A stretch of DNA of 9,561 nt, from the NCBI GenBank assembly GCA_002409365.1, contig DHUW01000041.1, positions 30,504 through 40,064 on the forward strand, written 5' to 3'. Under the pieces are notes generated by a model. The model had not been told where the DNA came from and searched no databases. It saw only the letters and a list, made by a program, of their open reading frames with translations. Positions 1-6,806 of this stretch are shown here, piece after piece (position 1 is the first letter of the stretch; the number at the start of each line of letters is the position of its first letter). Both the position numbers and the translations under genes were made by a program. Origin of the DNA: Anaerolineaceae bacterium UBA5224 (GTDB taxonomy: Bacteria > Chloroflexota > Anaerolineae > Anaerolineales > Anaerolineaceae).

Positions 1-2
1 AC

Positions 3-623
3 TTACGAATTCTTCATGATAACAGCGCCGATGGTGTCGGCCACATGCTCACACTGGTCACAGATCTTCTCAAAGCGGTCAAAGACCTGAACCCAAACCA
101 TGATTTTGACCGGATCCTTCTCCTTGGTGTAAAGCTCTCTGATCACCTTGAAATAAAGGCTGTCTGCCAGTTCTTCAATCACATTCACTTCCACGATCTT
201 GTTGGCGATCAAATCAGATTTGTGAAAATTTTCAAATTCGTCAAAGCAGGCTTTCATCGCCTCGGTACTCCGTACGATCAAATCCACAAAATCAGCCGCA
301 TCTGGCCGCATTTCTTTGACATTGTACATAAAAAACATCTGGTAGACTTCTTCGATACTATCCAGAACGTCATCGAGCATGTAACTTAAGGTGGCAATAT
401 CTTCGCGTTCGATTGGCGTGATGAATTCTGCGATCAGGCACTTCATCATTTCGTGCTTTTTCAGATCAGCGCCGTGCTCGAGTTCGTGCATGGTTTTATT
501 TTGCTTTTCAATCTTTTCGGGATTGTAATTTTTTACTGTTTTTTCCAACAAGTATGCTGCTTTAATTGCGTCCCCAGCGATATCGCTGAACATGTGATAG
601 TAATTATTGTTCTTTTTTGCCAT
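3..623 (-). CDS. DUF47 family PhoU-like protein, probable PiT accessory/regulator
   Basis: Complete 206-aa protein of the DUF47 (PhoU-like, TIGR00153-type) family, predicted all-helical, cytoplasmic and without a signal peptide. PhoU-like acidic E/D-x3-D motifs recur at E49-D53, D84-D88 and E185-D189; in PhoU proteins such motifs bind metal clusters. The stretch around residues 68-90 (FITPIEREDIATLSYMLDD) is a typical family block. The ATG is preceded by GAGG at 631-634 on the minus strand, which overlaps the stop codon of the upstream permease gene. Only 10 bp separate the two genes, so they are almost certainly co-transcribed and translationally coupled. DUF47 proteins are commonly encoded next to PiT permeases and are thought to modulate them; the exact role here is inferred. 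Length is normal for the family and the stop codon lies just inside the window. Confidence 0.92.
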   Translation of the reverse strand: MAKKNNNYYHMFSDIAGDAIKAAYLLEKTVKNYNPEKIEKQNKTMHELEHGADLKKHEMMKCLIAEFITPIEREDIATLSYMLDDVLDSIEEVYQMFFMYNVKEMRPDAADFVDLIVRSTEAMKACFDEFENFHKSDLIANKIVEVNVIEELADSLYFKVIRELYTKEKDPVKIMVWVQVFDRFEKICDQCEHVADTIGAVIMKNS

Positions 624-633
624 TTTTTAACCT

Positions 634-1677
634 CTATGCGAAAGTTCTGATGAGTATTCTGGTAACCACATAACCTAGTAAGCCGCAGCCCGGAAAAGTC
701 AGCACCCAGGCAAGTACCATTTCTCTGACCACGCCCCAATTAACCGCGCTGATTCGTTTTGATGCTCCCACACCCATGATTGCTGTTGTTTTAGTGTGCG
801 TGGTGGAAACAGGCAAACCATGCCACAGAGAAGCTGTCAACAATGCCAGGGATGAAGCCAGGTCAGCACTGAAGCCCTGGTAGGTCTCCAGCTTAACCAT
901 GTCCATTCCAACAGCTTTAATGATTCGGTAACCGCCAATTGAAGTGCCCAACGCCATGACGGCTGAACAGAAGAGCATGAGTCCTATTGGAATATCCATC
1001 GTCCCGGAAACATTCTGCCCCTTGGCCAGTGCCATTCCTATCAGAAAGACGCCTATGAATTTTTGCCCATCCTGGGCACCATGCATGAAGGACATTGCAG
1101 CAGCGCCACCGATTTGGGCATTTTTGAAAATCTTATTTGTTTTACGGCGATCCTGGTGTTTAAAAATCATCTCGATCAACCTGGCAATTCCCCAGCCCAA
1201 AGCAAAGCCGCCAACCGTGGAAAGAATCAGCCCAAAAATTACCTTGATCCATTCCGCACCATTTACCCCTTGGAAGCTGTTGTAGTATGCCACTGCGGCG
1301 CCAGTCAGCCCCGCAATCAAGGCATGGCTCTCGGAGGTGGGGATGCCGAAGTACCAGGCTGCAGTCGCCCAGATAACAATGGATGCCAAAGCCCCACTGA
1401 GAGCGATTGAGCTGGCTCTGATATCGGTGCCAAAGTCAACCATATTGCTGATCGTCATTGCGACACTCTTATTGAACATTGTCATGACGAAAACACCAAG
1501 AAAGTTAAAAACAGCAGCCATAAGAATGGCTTGCCTGGGCTTGATCGCCCGGGTCGATATGCAGGTTGCAATAGCGTTGGGAGCATCAGTCCAACCGTTT
1601 ACGATAATCACACCGATGGTCAAAATGACCGTCACCAGCAGCGCTGGATTTGTCAAAAGGTCTTGAATAAATTCCAC
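634..1677 (-). CDS. pit: PiT family inorganic phosphate permease
   Basis: Complete 347-aa integral membrane protein of the PiT (PF01384) family: cation- or proton-coupled uptake of inorganic phosphate, sometimes as a metal-phosphate complex. Both inverted halves are visible. The first has NGWTDAPNAIAT (residues 27-38, the family's GANDVANA-like signature) and GIPTSESHALIAG (111-123). The second has HGAQDGQKFIG (199-209) and GLPVSTTHTKTTAIMG (287-302). About ten hydrophobic segments are separated by a short basic cytoplasmic loop near 172-187. The start is GTG at 1675-1677, preceded by GAGGA at 1685-1689 with a 7-nt spacer. The next gene, a DUF47 protein, starts 10 bp after the stop. A promoter-like TATAAT with flanking repeats lies upstream. 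Substrate is inferred from the family and partner gene; sulfate permeases of the same family are a less likely alternative. Confidence 0.93.
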   Translation of the reverse strand: MEFIQDLLTNPALLVTVILTIGVIIVNGWTDAPNAIATCISTRAIKPRQAILMAAVFNFLGVFVMTMFNKSVAMTISNMVDFGTDIRASSIALSGALASIVIWATAAWYFGIPTSESHALIAGLTGAAVAYYNSFQGVNGAEWIKVIFGLILSTVGGFALGWGIARLIEMIFKHQDRRKTNKIFKNAQIGGAAAMSFMHGAQDGQKFIGVFLIGMALAKGQNVSGTMDIPIGLMLFCSAVMALGTSIGGYRIIKAVGMDMVKLETYQGFSADLASSLALLTASLWHGLPVSTTHTKTTAIMGVGASKRISAVNWGVVREMVLAWVLTFPGCGLLGYVVTRILIRTFA

Positions 1678-1696
1678 AAAATAATCCTCAAAAAGT

Positions 1697-1724
1697 GTTA
1701 ACAGAATTATAGTTTCGTTAACAG
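1697..1724 (-). promoter_or_regulatory. Candidate regulated promoter of the permease-DUF47 operon (Pho-box-like repeats)
   Basis: On the minus strand a perfect TATAAT (1706-1711) is flanked by two identical 8-mers, CTGTTAAC, at 1717-1724 and 1697-1704. No good -35 hexamer lies 16-18 bp upstream, as expected of a promoter that depends on an activator. Read on the plus strand, the same stretch is TTAACA, TTATAG, TTAACA at 1698, 1707 and 1718 (spacers of 3 and 5 nt). This resembles the TTAACA-type repeats described for Bacillus PhoP and the TTAA-containing boxes of cyanobacterial PhoB-like regulators. The second 8-mer would cover the transcription start, so repression is equally possible. Identity of the bound regulator is inference from the neighbouring two-component genes. 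Confidence 0.45.
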
Positions 1725-1777
1725 ATTTCGGGGAAATTCGTGCTTTGAAAATTCAAAAATTGCCAGCTTGTTTGCTT

Positions 1778-3157
1778 TTAATCGATCTCTGCTTTTGGAA
1801 TGGACAGGATGAAACAACTACCCTTACCCAACCCTTCAGATTCTGCTCGCAAATGGATCCCCTGTGCTTCTGCAAGCGCCTGGCAAATTGCCAATCCCAG
1901 ACCCATTTTCCCTCTACTGCCCGTTCTGGCTTTATCCACCTGGTAGAAGCGATCGAAGATGCAGGGTATATCCGCCGCATCAATCCCCTGCCCGGTATCG
2001 CACACACTGAGTTCAACTATTTGTTGGACACTCGAGCTAAGTGTCACCTGACCGCCACCCGGGGTGTAGCGCAGTGCATTCTCAACAAGGTTTTTTAGAA
2101 TTTGCGACATGCGCCCTTCGTCGGCAGTGATCAGGGCTGGTTGGCTATCCAAAGAGAGTTTAAGCGTGATATCAGCCTTGTGAGCCATTGGCTCATAAGT
2201 TTTCCAGGCTTGCTCTAAAAGTATGTTGGCGTCGAAAATATCTTTCCTAAGTTCGATTCCGTCCACCTCTACCTGGGAAAGCGTTGTCAAGTCGCCTACC
2301 AGGCGATGAAGGTGCTCGAGTTCAGTTCGAATAATATCAACATGGTTTTGGTCGAGCTCCATTTCGCCATTCTCAAGCAATTCAATATATCCAGAAATGA
2401 TTTGAATGGGTGTGGAAAGATCGTGCGTGATATCAGCCGTCATCTGCTTCCGCTGGTTATCCACCCGGCTCAACTCTTCGCTCATTGTGTTAAAACTGAC
2501 CGTCAACTGCCCAATCTCATCAGAAGAACTGACCGGGACTTGCTGTCCGATGTTCCCGCCAGCCATACTGGAGGATGCCTCGGTAAGCCGTCGAATCGGT
2601 TTCAATACTTCTCCAGAGAGCAAAATACCGGCTACAATCGCCAGCACCAATCCTGCTGCCATACCCAATCCGATCGCCAGGTTGATTCGTTGCTGGAAAA
2701 GAACCTCTTCGGGGTTCAGGGTAAATGCTTTGTCATCAAGGATGATCCATGCAATGGTTTTATTGTCTACCTTAACAGGTTCGCCTGCCCGGTAGAGTTT
2801 TGTTGGAACAGTCTCGCCAAGGCGGTAACCTGAAAACGGAAATAATACTCTCCCGTTGCTGTCCACCAAACCACTCAAACCCCTCATATCATAGGTCTGA
2901 CCCGACCAGTTTTGAGGTCTTTGGGCCTGGTTGAATATGAGAAAACTAAAATAATATGTCTGGAACCCTTGCAGGTTGCCTTCTTGTTTGTAGTAGCTTT
3001 CCAATGCAGTCGAAATCGTTTCTACCTGTCGGTCAATTACCATCTGGCGGATGGATCGGTCAGAGGTGAGACGAATGACCAGGCTTACTGCCAGGATTGT
3101 GAAAATCGCCACCGCAAGATAGCTGACAATTAACTTGGTCCGCAAGGATTTTTTCAC
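1778..3157 (-). CDS. Membrane sensor histidine kinase (HAMP-HisKA-HATPase)
   Basis: Complete 459-aa two-component sensor kinase. Residues about 9-30 form a first membrane helix, 31-157 an extracytoplasmic sensor region of unrecognised fold, and 158-181 a second helix. A HAMP linker follows (about 182-232), then HisKA with phosphoacceptor H245 in THDLSTPIQ. The HATPase region has the N box NLVENALRYTP (356-366), G1 DTGQG (387-391), F box FDRFY (401-405) and G2 GLGLA (419-423). It would autophosphorylate and pass phosphate to the response regulator just upstream. The start is GTG (3155-3157), with a strong GGAGG at 3165-3169. This GTG overlaps the regulator's stop by 4 bp (GTGA), so the pair is translationally coupled. 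The H box has S where most families have R, and the residues before G2 (RGKM) are unusual. The signal is unknown; phosphate is suggested only by the downstream permease. Confidence 0.93.
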   Translation of the reverse strand: MKKSLRTKLIVSYLAVAIFTILAVSLVIRLTSDRSIRQMVIDRQVETISTALESYYKQEGNLQGFQTYYFSFLIFNQAQRPQNWSGQTYDMRGLSGLVDSNGRVLFPFSGYRLGETVPTKLYRAGEPVKVDNKTIAWIILDDKAFTLNPEEVLFQQRINLAIGLGMAAGLVLAIVAGILLSGEVLKPIRRLTEASSSMAGGNIGQQVPVSSSDEIGQLTVSFNTMSEELSRVDNQRKQMTADITHDLSTPIQIISGYIELLENGEMELDQNHVDIIRTELEHLHRLVGDLTTLSQVEVDGIELRKDIFDANILLEQAWKTYEPMAHKADITLKLSLDSQPALITADEGRMSQILKNLVENALRYTPGGGQVTLSSSVQQIVELSVCDTGQGIDAADIPCIFDRFYQVDKARTGSRGKMGLGLAICQALAEAQGIHLRAESEGLGKGSCFILSIPKAEID

Positions 3158-3843
3158 CGCTCACCCTCCAAAAAACGATAGCCAACCCCGAACACATTCT
3201 CAATATATACAGGTTGTCCCGGGTTATCGTCGAGCTTCAGGCGCAGGTTGCGAATGTGGATCTTCAAAGTCATCTCGGAACCACTAAAACCAAGATCCAT
3301 CAGCTTCAGGCTGATATCCTGGTGTTTCAAAACTTTTCCTGCTGATTGCATGAACATTTCTATGAGGGCAAATTCCAGGGGGGTGGTCTCAATAACCTTG
3401 CCTAGCTTTCGAATTTCATGGCGGGAGCGATCCAGTTCCACGTCCTGGACGGTAATTACATCATCTTTTTGCAGGGCATCTGCTGAACGTCGCATCACGG
3501 CTCTGATGCGCATCAGCAATTCACGCAATTTGAAAGGTTTGCATATGTAATCATCAGCACCCAGTTCAAAACCTTTAACAATGTCGTTTTCTTGTTGTCT
3601 GGCGGAGATCATGATCACTGGCACATTGCTGCTTTGGCGCAACTTGGTAAGGAATTGAAAGCCATCCATCCGCGGCATCATAATGTCGAGGAGAATCATA
3701 TCGGGCTGCCCTTTTTCAAAGATATCCGCTGCCTCCACACCATCGTACGCTTGCAAGACCTCATAATTCTGCTTATCCAGAAAATCTTTTAGCAGGGTTT
3801 GCATATTGCGTGTGTCGTCAACAACAAGTATTTTTCTTGCCAT
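3154..3843 (-). CDS. OmpR/PhoB-family response regulator
   Basis: Complete 229-aa DNA-binding response regulator. The receiver domain (about residues 4-118) shows the acidic pair D9/D10, phosphoacceptor D53 in LLDIMMP, switch residue S80 and the conserved K102-P103. The C-terminal winged-helix domain (about 130-226) has the OmpR-class hallmarks TPLEFALIEMF, IRNLRLKL and the closing VFGVGYRFLE. It should be phosphorylated by the histidine kinase whose start codon overlaps its stop codon. Its targets are not known; candidates are its own promoter and the repeat-flanked promoter of the permease-DUF47 operon downstream. No Shine-Dalgarno sequence precedes the ATG. A TATAAT ending 6 nt before it could drive a leaderless transcript, while a better spaced promoter lies further upstream. 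Confidence 0.94.
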   Translation of the reverse strand: MARKILVVDDTRNMQTLLKDFLDKQNYEVLQAYDGVEAADIFEKGQPDMILLDIMMPRMDGFQFLTKLRQSSNVPVIMISARQQENDIVKGFELGADDYICKPFKLRELLMRIRAVMRRSADALQKDDVITVQDVELDRSRHEIRKLGKVIETTPLEFALIEMFMQSAGKVLKHQDISLKLMDLGFSGSEMTLKIHIRNLRLKLDDNPGQPVYIENVFGVGYRFLEGER

Positions 3844-3874
3844 ACTGAAATTATATCTTTCTACTATCCTTCAG

Positions 3875-3903
3875 GCTATAATCCTGTTTTGCATGATTTT
3901 CAA
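3875..3903 (-). promoter_or_regulatory. Candidate sigma70 promoter for the response regulator-kinase unit
   Basis: On the minus strand TTGAAA (3898-3903) is followed by a 17-bp spacer and TATAGC (3875-3880). Matches to consensus are 5/6 and 4/6 with ideal spacing. This would give a leader of about 25 nt before the regulator ATG. A second -10-like TATAAT at 3850-3855 lacks a recognisable -35 and would give a leaderless mRNA. The sequence alone does not decide which is used. Confidence 0.4.
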
Positions 3904-3994
3904 GTGCCTTTACCCGAATATGAATATAGAAGGGATCCTTAAAAAATTGGTTCAGGGAAAGTATAGAAAGATTGCACACAGATAATTTAAAGGT

Positions 3995-4027
3995 TCCCTG
4001 GCTGCTGGGAGTTGTCGCAGCCAGGGA
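3995..4027. repeat. Strong inverted repeat in the divergent spacer
   Basis: Arms TCCCTGGCTGC (3995-4005) and GCAGCCAGGGA (4017-4027) are perfectly complementary over 11 bp, with an 11-nt loop. The stem is GC-rich in otherwise AT-rich sequence. Neither strand continues with a real T run (the minus strand has only a short TTT after ACC), so it is not a standard intrinsic terminator. It lies upstream of both candidate promoters. It may therefore be a DNA-level binding site, part of an unrecognised short RNA, or an upstream-initiated leader. Confidence 0.6.
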
Positions 4028-4184
4028 TGATCGAGAAGAGAAAGTAGTTTTGTTTCGACCCATTTTCTTGCTTTCACAAGAGTAGTGACATGAAGTTTTC
4101 TATTGATTAGTCGGTTTGTTACTCCCACGTTATAAGTTTTAACCGATCTCAAAGAAGGTCTGGTTTACACCCGGTATAGAAAAA

Positions 4185-4212
4185 TTGAAAATAAGCATCT
4201 TCGTGATACACT
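4185..4212 (+). promoter_or_regulatory. Candidate mutS2 promoter giving a near-leaderless mRNA
   Basis: TTGAAA (4185-4190) is followed after 16 bp by TACACT (4207-4212), preceded by TGA as in an extended -10. The -10 ends 7 nt before the ATG of mutS2, so transcription would begin at or next to the start codon. There is no Shine-Dalgarno sequence upstream of the ATG, which agrees with leaderless translation. The hexamers are imperfect, so confidence is moderate. Confidence 0.4.
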
Positions 4213-4219
4213 TTCTTCG

Positions 4220-6634
4220 ATGAATCCGAAAAGTCTGATCCTACTCGAATTTCATAAGGTGTTGGAGCGATTGAAAGCCTACGCCAGTTTCGAGCTTTCT
4301 GAAAAGCTGGCAATCCGGCTGCGCCCCACCAGCAGCCTGGAAAAAGCCCTGGCTTTACAGGAGCAAACCCGCCAGGCACGCTATTTATTGAGCCTGAGTG
4401 ATGCCCTCCATTTCCGCGGAGCGGTTGACATGCGTCCGTTTGCAGAACAGGTTTTGCACCAGATGACGTTGGAAGCGGCTAACCTGCTGGCTATTCGCAA
4501 CACGCTGATCGTCTCGCGGGAGACCAGGCGTTTTTTACTGGAAAAATCTGAAGAAGCTCCTGTCCTGGCGGAGATGGCAGTAAGGCTTTCGGATGGGCAC
4601 GGCTTGATTGACCTGATCAACAAAACCATCAATGAACGCGGTGAAGTATTGGATAGCGCTTCACCACACCTGGGGCAAATCCGCTCTGATCTCAAAATCA
4701 CGTATGCACGACTGATGGAGCGCATGAATCGCTACCTGACTGATCCGGGGAGTGCCCGTATGCTCCAGGAATCGCTTATTACCCAGCGCGGAGGTCGCTA
4801 CGTTATTCCTCTCAAGGCAGAGCACAAAGGGCAGATCAAATCCATCGTACATGACCAGAGTTCGTCTGGCGCCACCCTTTTTGTGGAGCCCCTGGCAGTA
4901 GTGGAATGGAACAACAAGTACCGTCAACTGGAACTGGATGAGCGCGATGAGATTCTGCGTGTATTACACAGCCTGAGCGGTGAGATTGCCGGCTACGCTG
5001 AAGAACTGATCGAAACCAGCGATGTTATGGCAGAACTTGACCTGATCTTCATGAAGGCCCGTTATGCTGATGATCTGCACGCCTCTGAACCTGAGTTGGT
5101 GGCGTTTGAGAAAAAAACTGACTCCAACCATCCTGGCAGCGTGATCCACCTTCTCCGGGCACGACACCCCCTGCTGGCGCCGGACAAAGTTGTGCCAATT
5201 GATGTCGAGCTGGACCGGAAGACCTTCGCAGTGGTTCTGACCGGGCCAAATACGGGTGGTAAAACGGTGACCCTTAAGACGATCGGCCTGATGGTCTTAA
5301 TGGCCCAAGCAGGTCTGCAGATCCCGGTACGTTCCGGCTCACGCATCAGCGTATTTCAGGACGTTTTCGCCGATATCGGCGATGAGCAATCGATTGAACA
5401 ATCACTGTCCACATTTTCCGGCCACATCACTCAACTTGTTCACATCCTGAAGCGGGCAAACTCGCGCTCGCTGGTTTTGTTGGACGAGTTGGGTTCCGGC
5501 ACAGATCCACAGGAAGGCTCCGCCCTGGCAAGGGCAGTGCTCGATTACATGCTAAAGCGGCAAATGACCTGCGTTGTAGCCACACACTTCCCGGAGCTCA
5601 AAAGCTACGCGCATGCAACCCCAGGAGTGATCAACGCCAGCCTTGAATTCGACCCGGAAACGCTCATGCCCACCTACCGTCTGATGATCGGCTTGCCAGG
5701 GCGTTCCAATGCTCTCTCAATTGCCGAACGACTGGGACTTGAGCCCGAGATTTTGGACGCCGCTCGTAAAGAGATCAACCCGGATGACCTGCATGTCGAT
5801 GATTTGTTGGAAGAGATCCATCGCCAGCGCAATCTTGCCAATAAGAACTTCATAGCCACTGAAAAAGCCCTGCAATCCGCCCAGAAGAAAGAGGCTGAGT
5901 TGGAGAAAGAGCTTGAGAAAATCGAGAACGAACGCGACAAAATTATGGACCAGGCTCACACCCAGGCTGAAGAAGAATTGGAAGCATTGCGTGACCAGGT
6001 GCGGGATCTGCAAAAGGTGATCAATCGCTTGCGGACCGAACCAGAACGTAAAGCCGAACTGGCTGAAGTGGAAGAAAAACTGGTGGAACTGGAACAGGTC
6101 CATTCCGAAAAGCAGCTCCGTCGTCGAAAACAGACTCGTCTGCCTCACAAACCTACCGGTCCGATCCAGGTCGGGCAAAAGGTCGTTATTAAGAAACTGG
6201 GCGTGGAAGGGACAGTCACAGCCATCGAAGGAGATCAGTACGAGGTCCAGGCTGGTGCAGTGCGTTTGCGCCTGTCTGCACAGGATATCAACCGTAAAAA
6301 CGCATTATCTGATGAGGTTGTCGTCACTGAAGAAAAAAAGGTTGAGAAAAAAGGGCGTACCACTATGCCGAGCGTGGCAGAAGTGCCAATGGAATTGGAT
6401 CTGCGAGGATTGCGGGTGGAGGATGCCCTGGATCGACTTGATCAATATCTGGAACATTCCTTCAGTGCTGGTTTACCCTTCGGGCGTATTATTCACGGCA
6501 AGGGAACCGGTGCCTTACGCGAAACTGTACGCGATACTTTACGACATTCAACTTATGTTTCACGTTGGGAAAGAGGCGGAGAGACTGAAGGCGGAGATGG
6601 CGTCAGCGTAGTATTTTTCCAAAATCCGAATTAA
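4220..6634 (+). CDS. mutS2: MutS2 ATPase/endonuclease with Smr domain
   Basis: Complete 804-aa MutS2, near the family's usual 780-800. The protein opens with SLILLEFHKVLERLKAYA, the typical MutS2 N-terminus, which fixes the start. The mismatch-reading domain I of MutS is absent, as expected. The core and lever region is followed by the ABC-type ATPase: Walker A GPNTGGKT (342-349, K348), a signature-like block around SLSTFSGH, and Walker B LVLLDE (418-423) running into GSGTDPQEGS. A long charged coiled coil covers about 525-635 and a KOW-like segment about 647-690. The C-terminal Smr domain starts near 724 with LDLRGLR and has HGKGTG at 759-764. In other bacteria MutS2 suppresses recombination by acting on branched DNA, or splits collided ribosomes. 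Which role applies here cannot be read from sequence. The gene is monocistronic, and its stop codon overlaps the T tract of a minus-strand terminator. Confidence 0.97.
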   Translation: MNPKSLILLEFHKVLERLKAYASFELSEKLAIRLRPTSSLEKALALQEQTRQARYLLSLSDALHFRGAVDMRPFAEQVLHQMTLEAANLLAIRNTLIVSRETRRFLLEKSEEAPVLAEMAVRLSDGHGLIDLINKTINERGEVLDSASPHLGQIRSDLKITYARLMERMNRYLTDPGSARMLQESLITQRGGRYVIPLKAEHKGQIKSIVHDQSSSGATLFVEPLAVVEWNNKYRQLELDERDEILRVLHSLSGEIAGYAEELIETSDVMAELDLIFMKARYADDLHASEPELVAFEKKTDSNHPGSVIHLLRARHPLLAPDKVVPIDVELDRKTFAVVLTGPNTGGKTVTLKTIGLMVLMAQAGLQIPVRSGSRISVFQDVFADIGDEQSIEQSLSTFSGHITQLVHILKRANSRSLVLLDELGSGTDPQEGSALARAVLDYMLKRQMTCVVATHFPELKSYAHATPGVINASLEFDPETLMPTYRLMIGLPGRSNALSIAERLGLEPEILDAARKEINPDDLHVDDLLEEIHRQRNLANKNFIATEKALQSAQKKEAELEKELEKIENERDKIMDQAHTQAEEELEALRDQVRDLQKVINRLRTEPERKAELAEVEEKLVELEQVHSEKQLRRRKQTRLPHKPTGPIQVGQKVVIKKLGVEGTVTAIEGDQYEVQAGAVRLRLSAQDINRKNALSDEVVVTEEKKVEKKGRTTMPSVAEVPMELDLRGLRVEDALDRLDQYLEHSFSAGLPFGRIIHGKGTGALRETVRDTLRHSTYVSRWERGGETEGGDGVSVVFFQNPN

Positions 6635-6675
6635 AAAAAGATTGCCACTAATACGCTCCCTTATTACTGGCAATC
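6633..6675 (-). terminator. Intrinsic terminator on the minus strand abutting the mutS2 stop
   Basis: Arms at 6640-6653 and 6662-6675 pair over 14 positions with a single C-C (plus) or G-G (minus) mismatch and an 8-nt loop. On the minus strand the stem is followed by seven T residues (6633-6639), reaching into the mutS2 stop codon. On the plus strand it is followed by CTTCC with no T run. It is therefore oriented to stop transcription coming from the right, not mutS2 transcription. Its presence implies a minus-strand transcript starting between here and the tRNA. Confidence 0.72.
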
Positions 6676-6721
6676 CTTCCGCACCGATCCCCTAACCTCG
6701 GCGCCAATTATCATTTAATTC
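6634..6721 (-). ncRNA. Candidate small RNA of about 90 nt, minus strand
   Basis: Predicted from a promoter-terminator pair, not from a known family. The promoter is TTGAAA at 6751-6756, a 17-bp spacer and TATATT at 6728-6733; it would start transcription near 6721. The transcript ends in the 14-position hairpin and T tract at 6633-6675. It would carry one strong 3' hairpin and a mostly unpaired, G-rich 5' part, and could overlap the 3' end of mutS2 mRNA. A 16-codon frame (ATG near 6711) ends inside the hairpin without a convincing ribosome site. The -35 lies in a 14-bp palindrome, suggesting repression. Exact ends are estimates. Confidence 0.35.
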
Positions 6722-6727
6722 TCTAAT

Positions 6728-6756
6728 AATATAACATAAATTAGTTGAAATTTCAA
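6728..6756 (-). promoter_or_regulatory. Candidate sigma70 promoter overlapped by palindrome 1
   Basis: On the minus strand TTGAAA (5/6 to consensus) and TATATT (5/6) are separated by exactly 17 bp. The -35 forms the left half of the palindrome GTTGAAATTTCAAC, so a bound dimer would block RNA polymerase. No gene lies downstream on this strand before the terminator at 6633-6675. Confidence 0.5.
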
Positions 6757-6757
6757 C
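6744..6757. promoter_or_regulatory. Palindromic operator-like site 1
   Basis: GTTGAAATTTCAAC is a perfect 14-bp palindrome, sharing the GTTGA...TCAAC arms with the second site at 6817-6830. Its centre is 73 bp from the second, about seven helical turns, so both would face the same side of the DNA. It covers the -35 of a minus-strand promoter. It is typical in form of a dimeric helix-turn-helix regulator site. It does not match the FNR box, which needs TTGAT-N4-ATCAA. The regulator is unknown. Confidence 0.6.
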
Positions 6758-6806
6758 ATATTCATGGGTTTTTGTGGATATTTATCCTATTTGTAAGAAA
6801 ACATGC

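Larger units (their letters stand above)
3844..4219. other. Divergent intergenic spacer with no protein gene
   Basis: This 376-bp spacer separates the minus-strand regulator from plus-strand mutS2. It holds candidate promoters at both ends and a perfect 11-bp stem-loop at 3995-4027. It also has a 14-nt near-repeat (GTATAGAAAGATTG at 3961-3974, and one base different at 4174-4187, 213 bp apart). Short open frames in it lack ribosome binding sites and resemble nothing recognisable. The middle (about 4030-4170) shows nothing else that I can support. Confidence 0.6.

Noticed and set aside
1744..1757. Imperfect palindrome TTTGAAAATTCAAA downstream of the kinase gene, considered as a terminator
   Set aside because: The stem is short and AT-only with no T run in the right place; read-through from the kinase into the permease remains possible.
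2306..2833. 175-codon plus-strand frame inside the histidine kinase gene
   Set aside because: Antisense shadow of a complete, motif-bearing kinase gene; no ribosome site and no recognisable domain.
3851..4152. Two overlapping minus-strand frames of 66-70 codons in the divergent spacer
   Set aside because: They cross the stem-loop and the regulator promoter region, have no ribosome sites and show no family resemblance.
5717..6178. 153-codon minus-strand frame inside mutS2
   Set aside because: It is the antisense of the Glu/Lys/Gln-rich coiled coil, which produces a Phe/Leu-rich artefact; no start signals.
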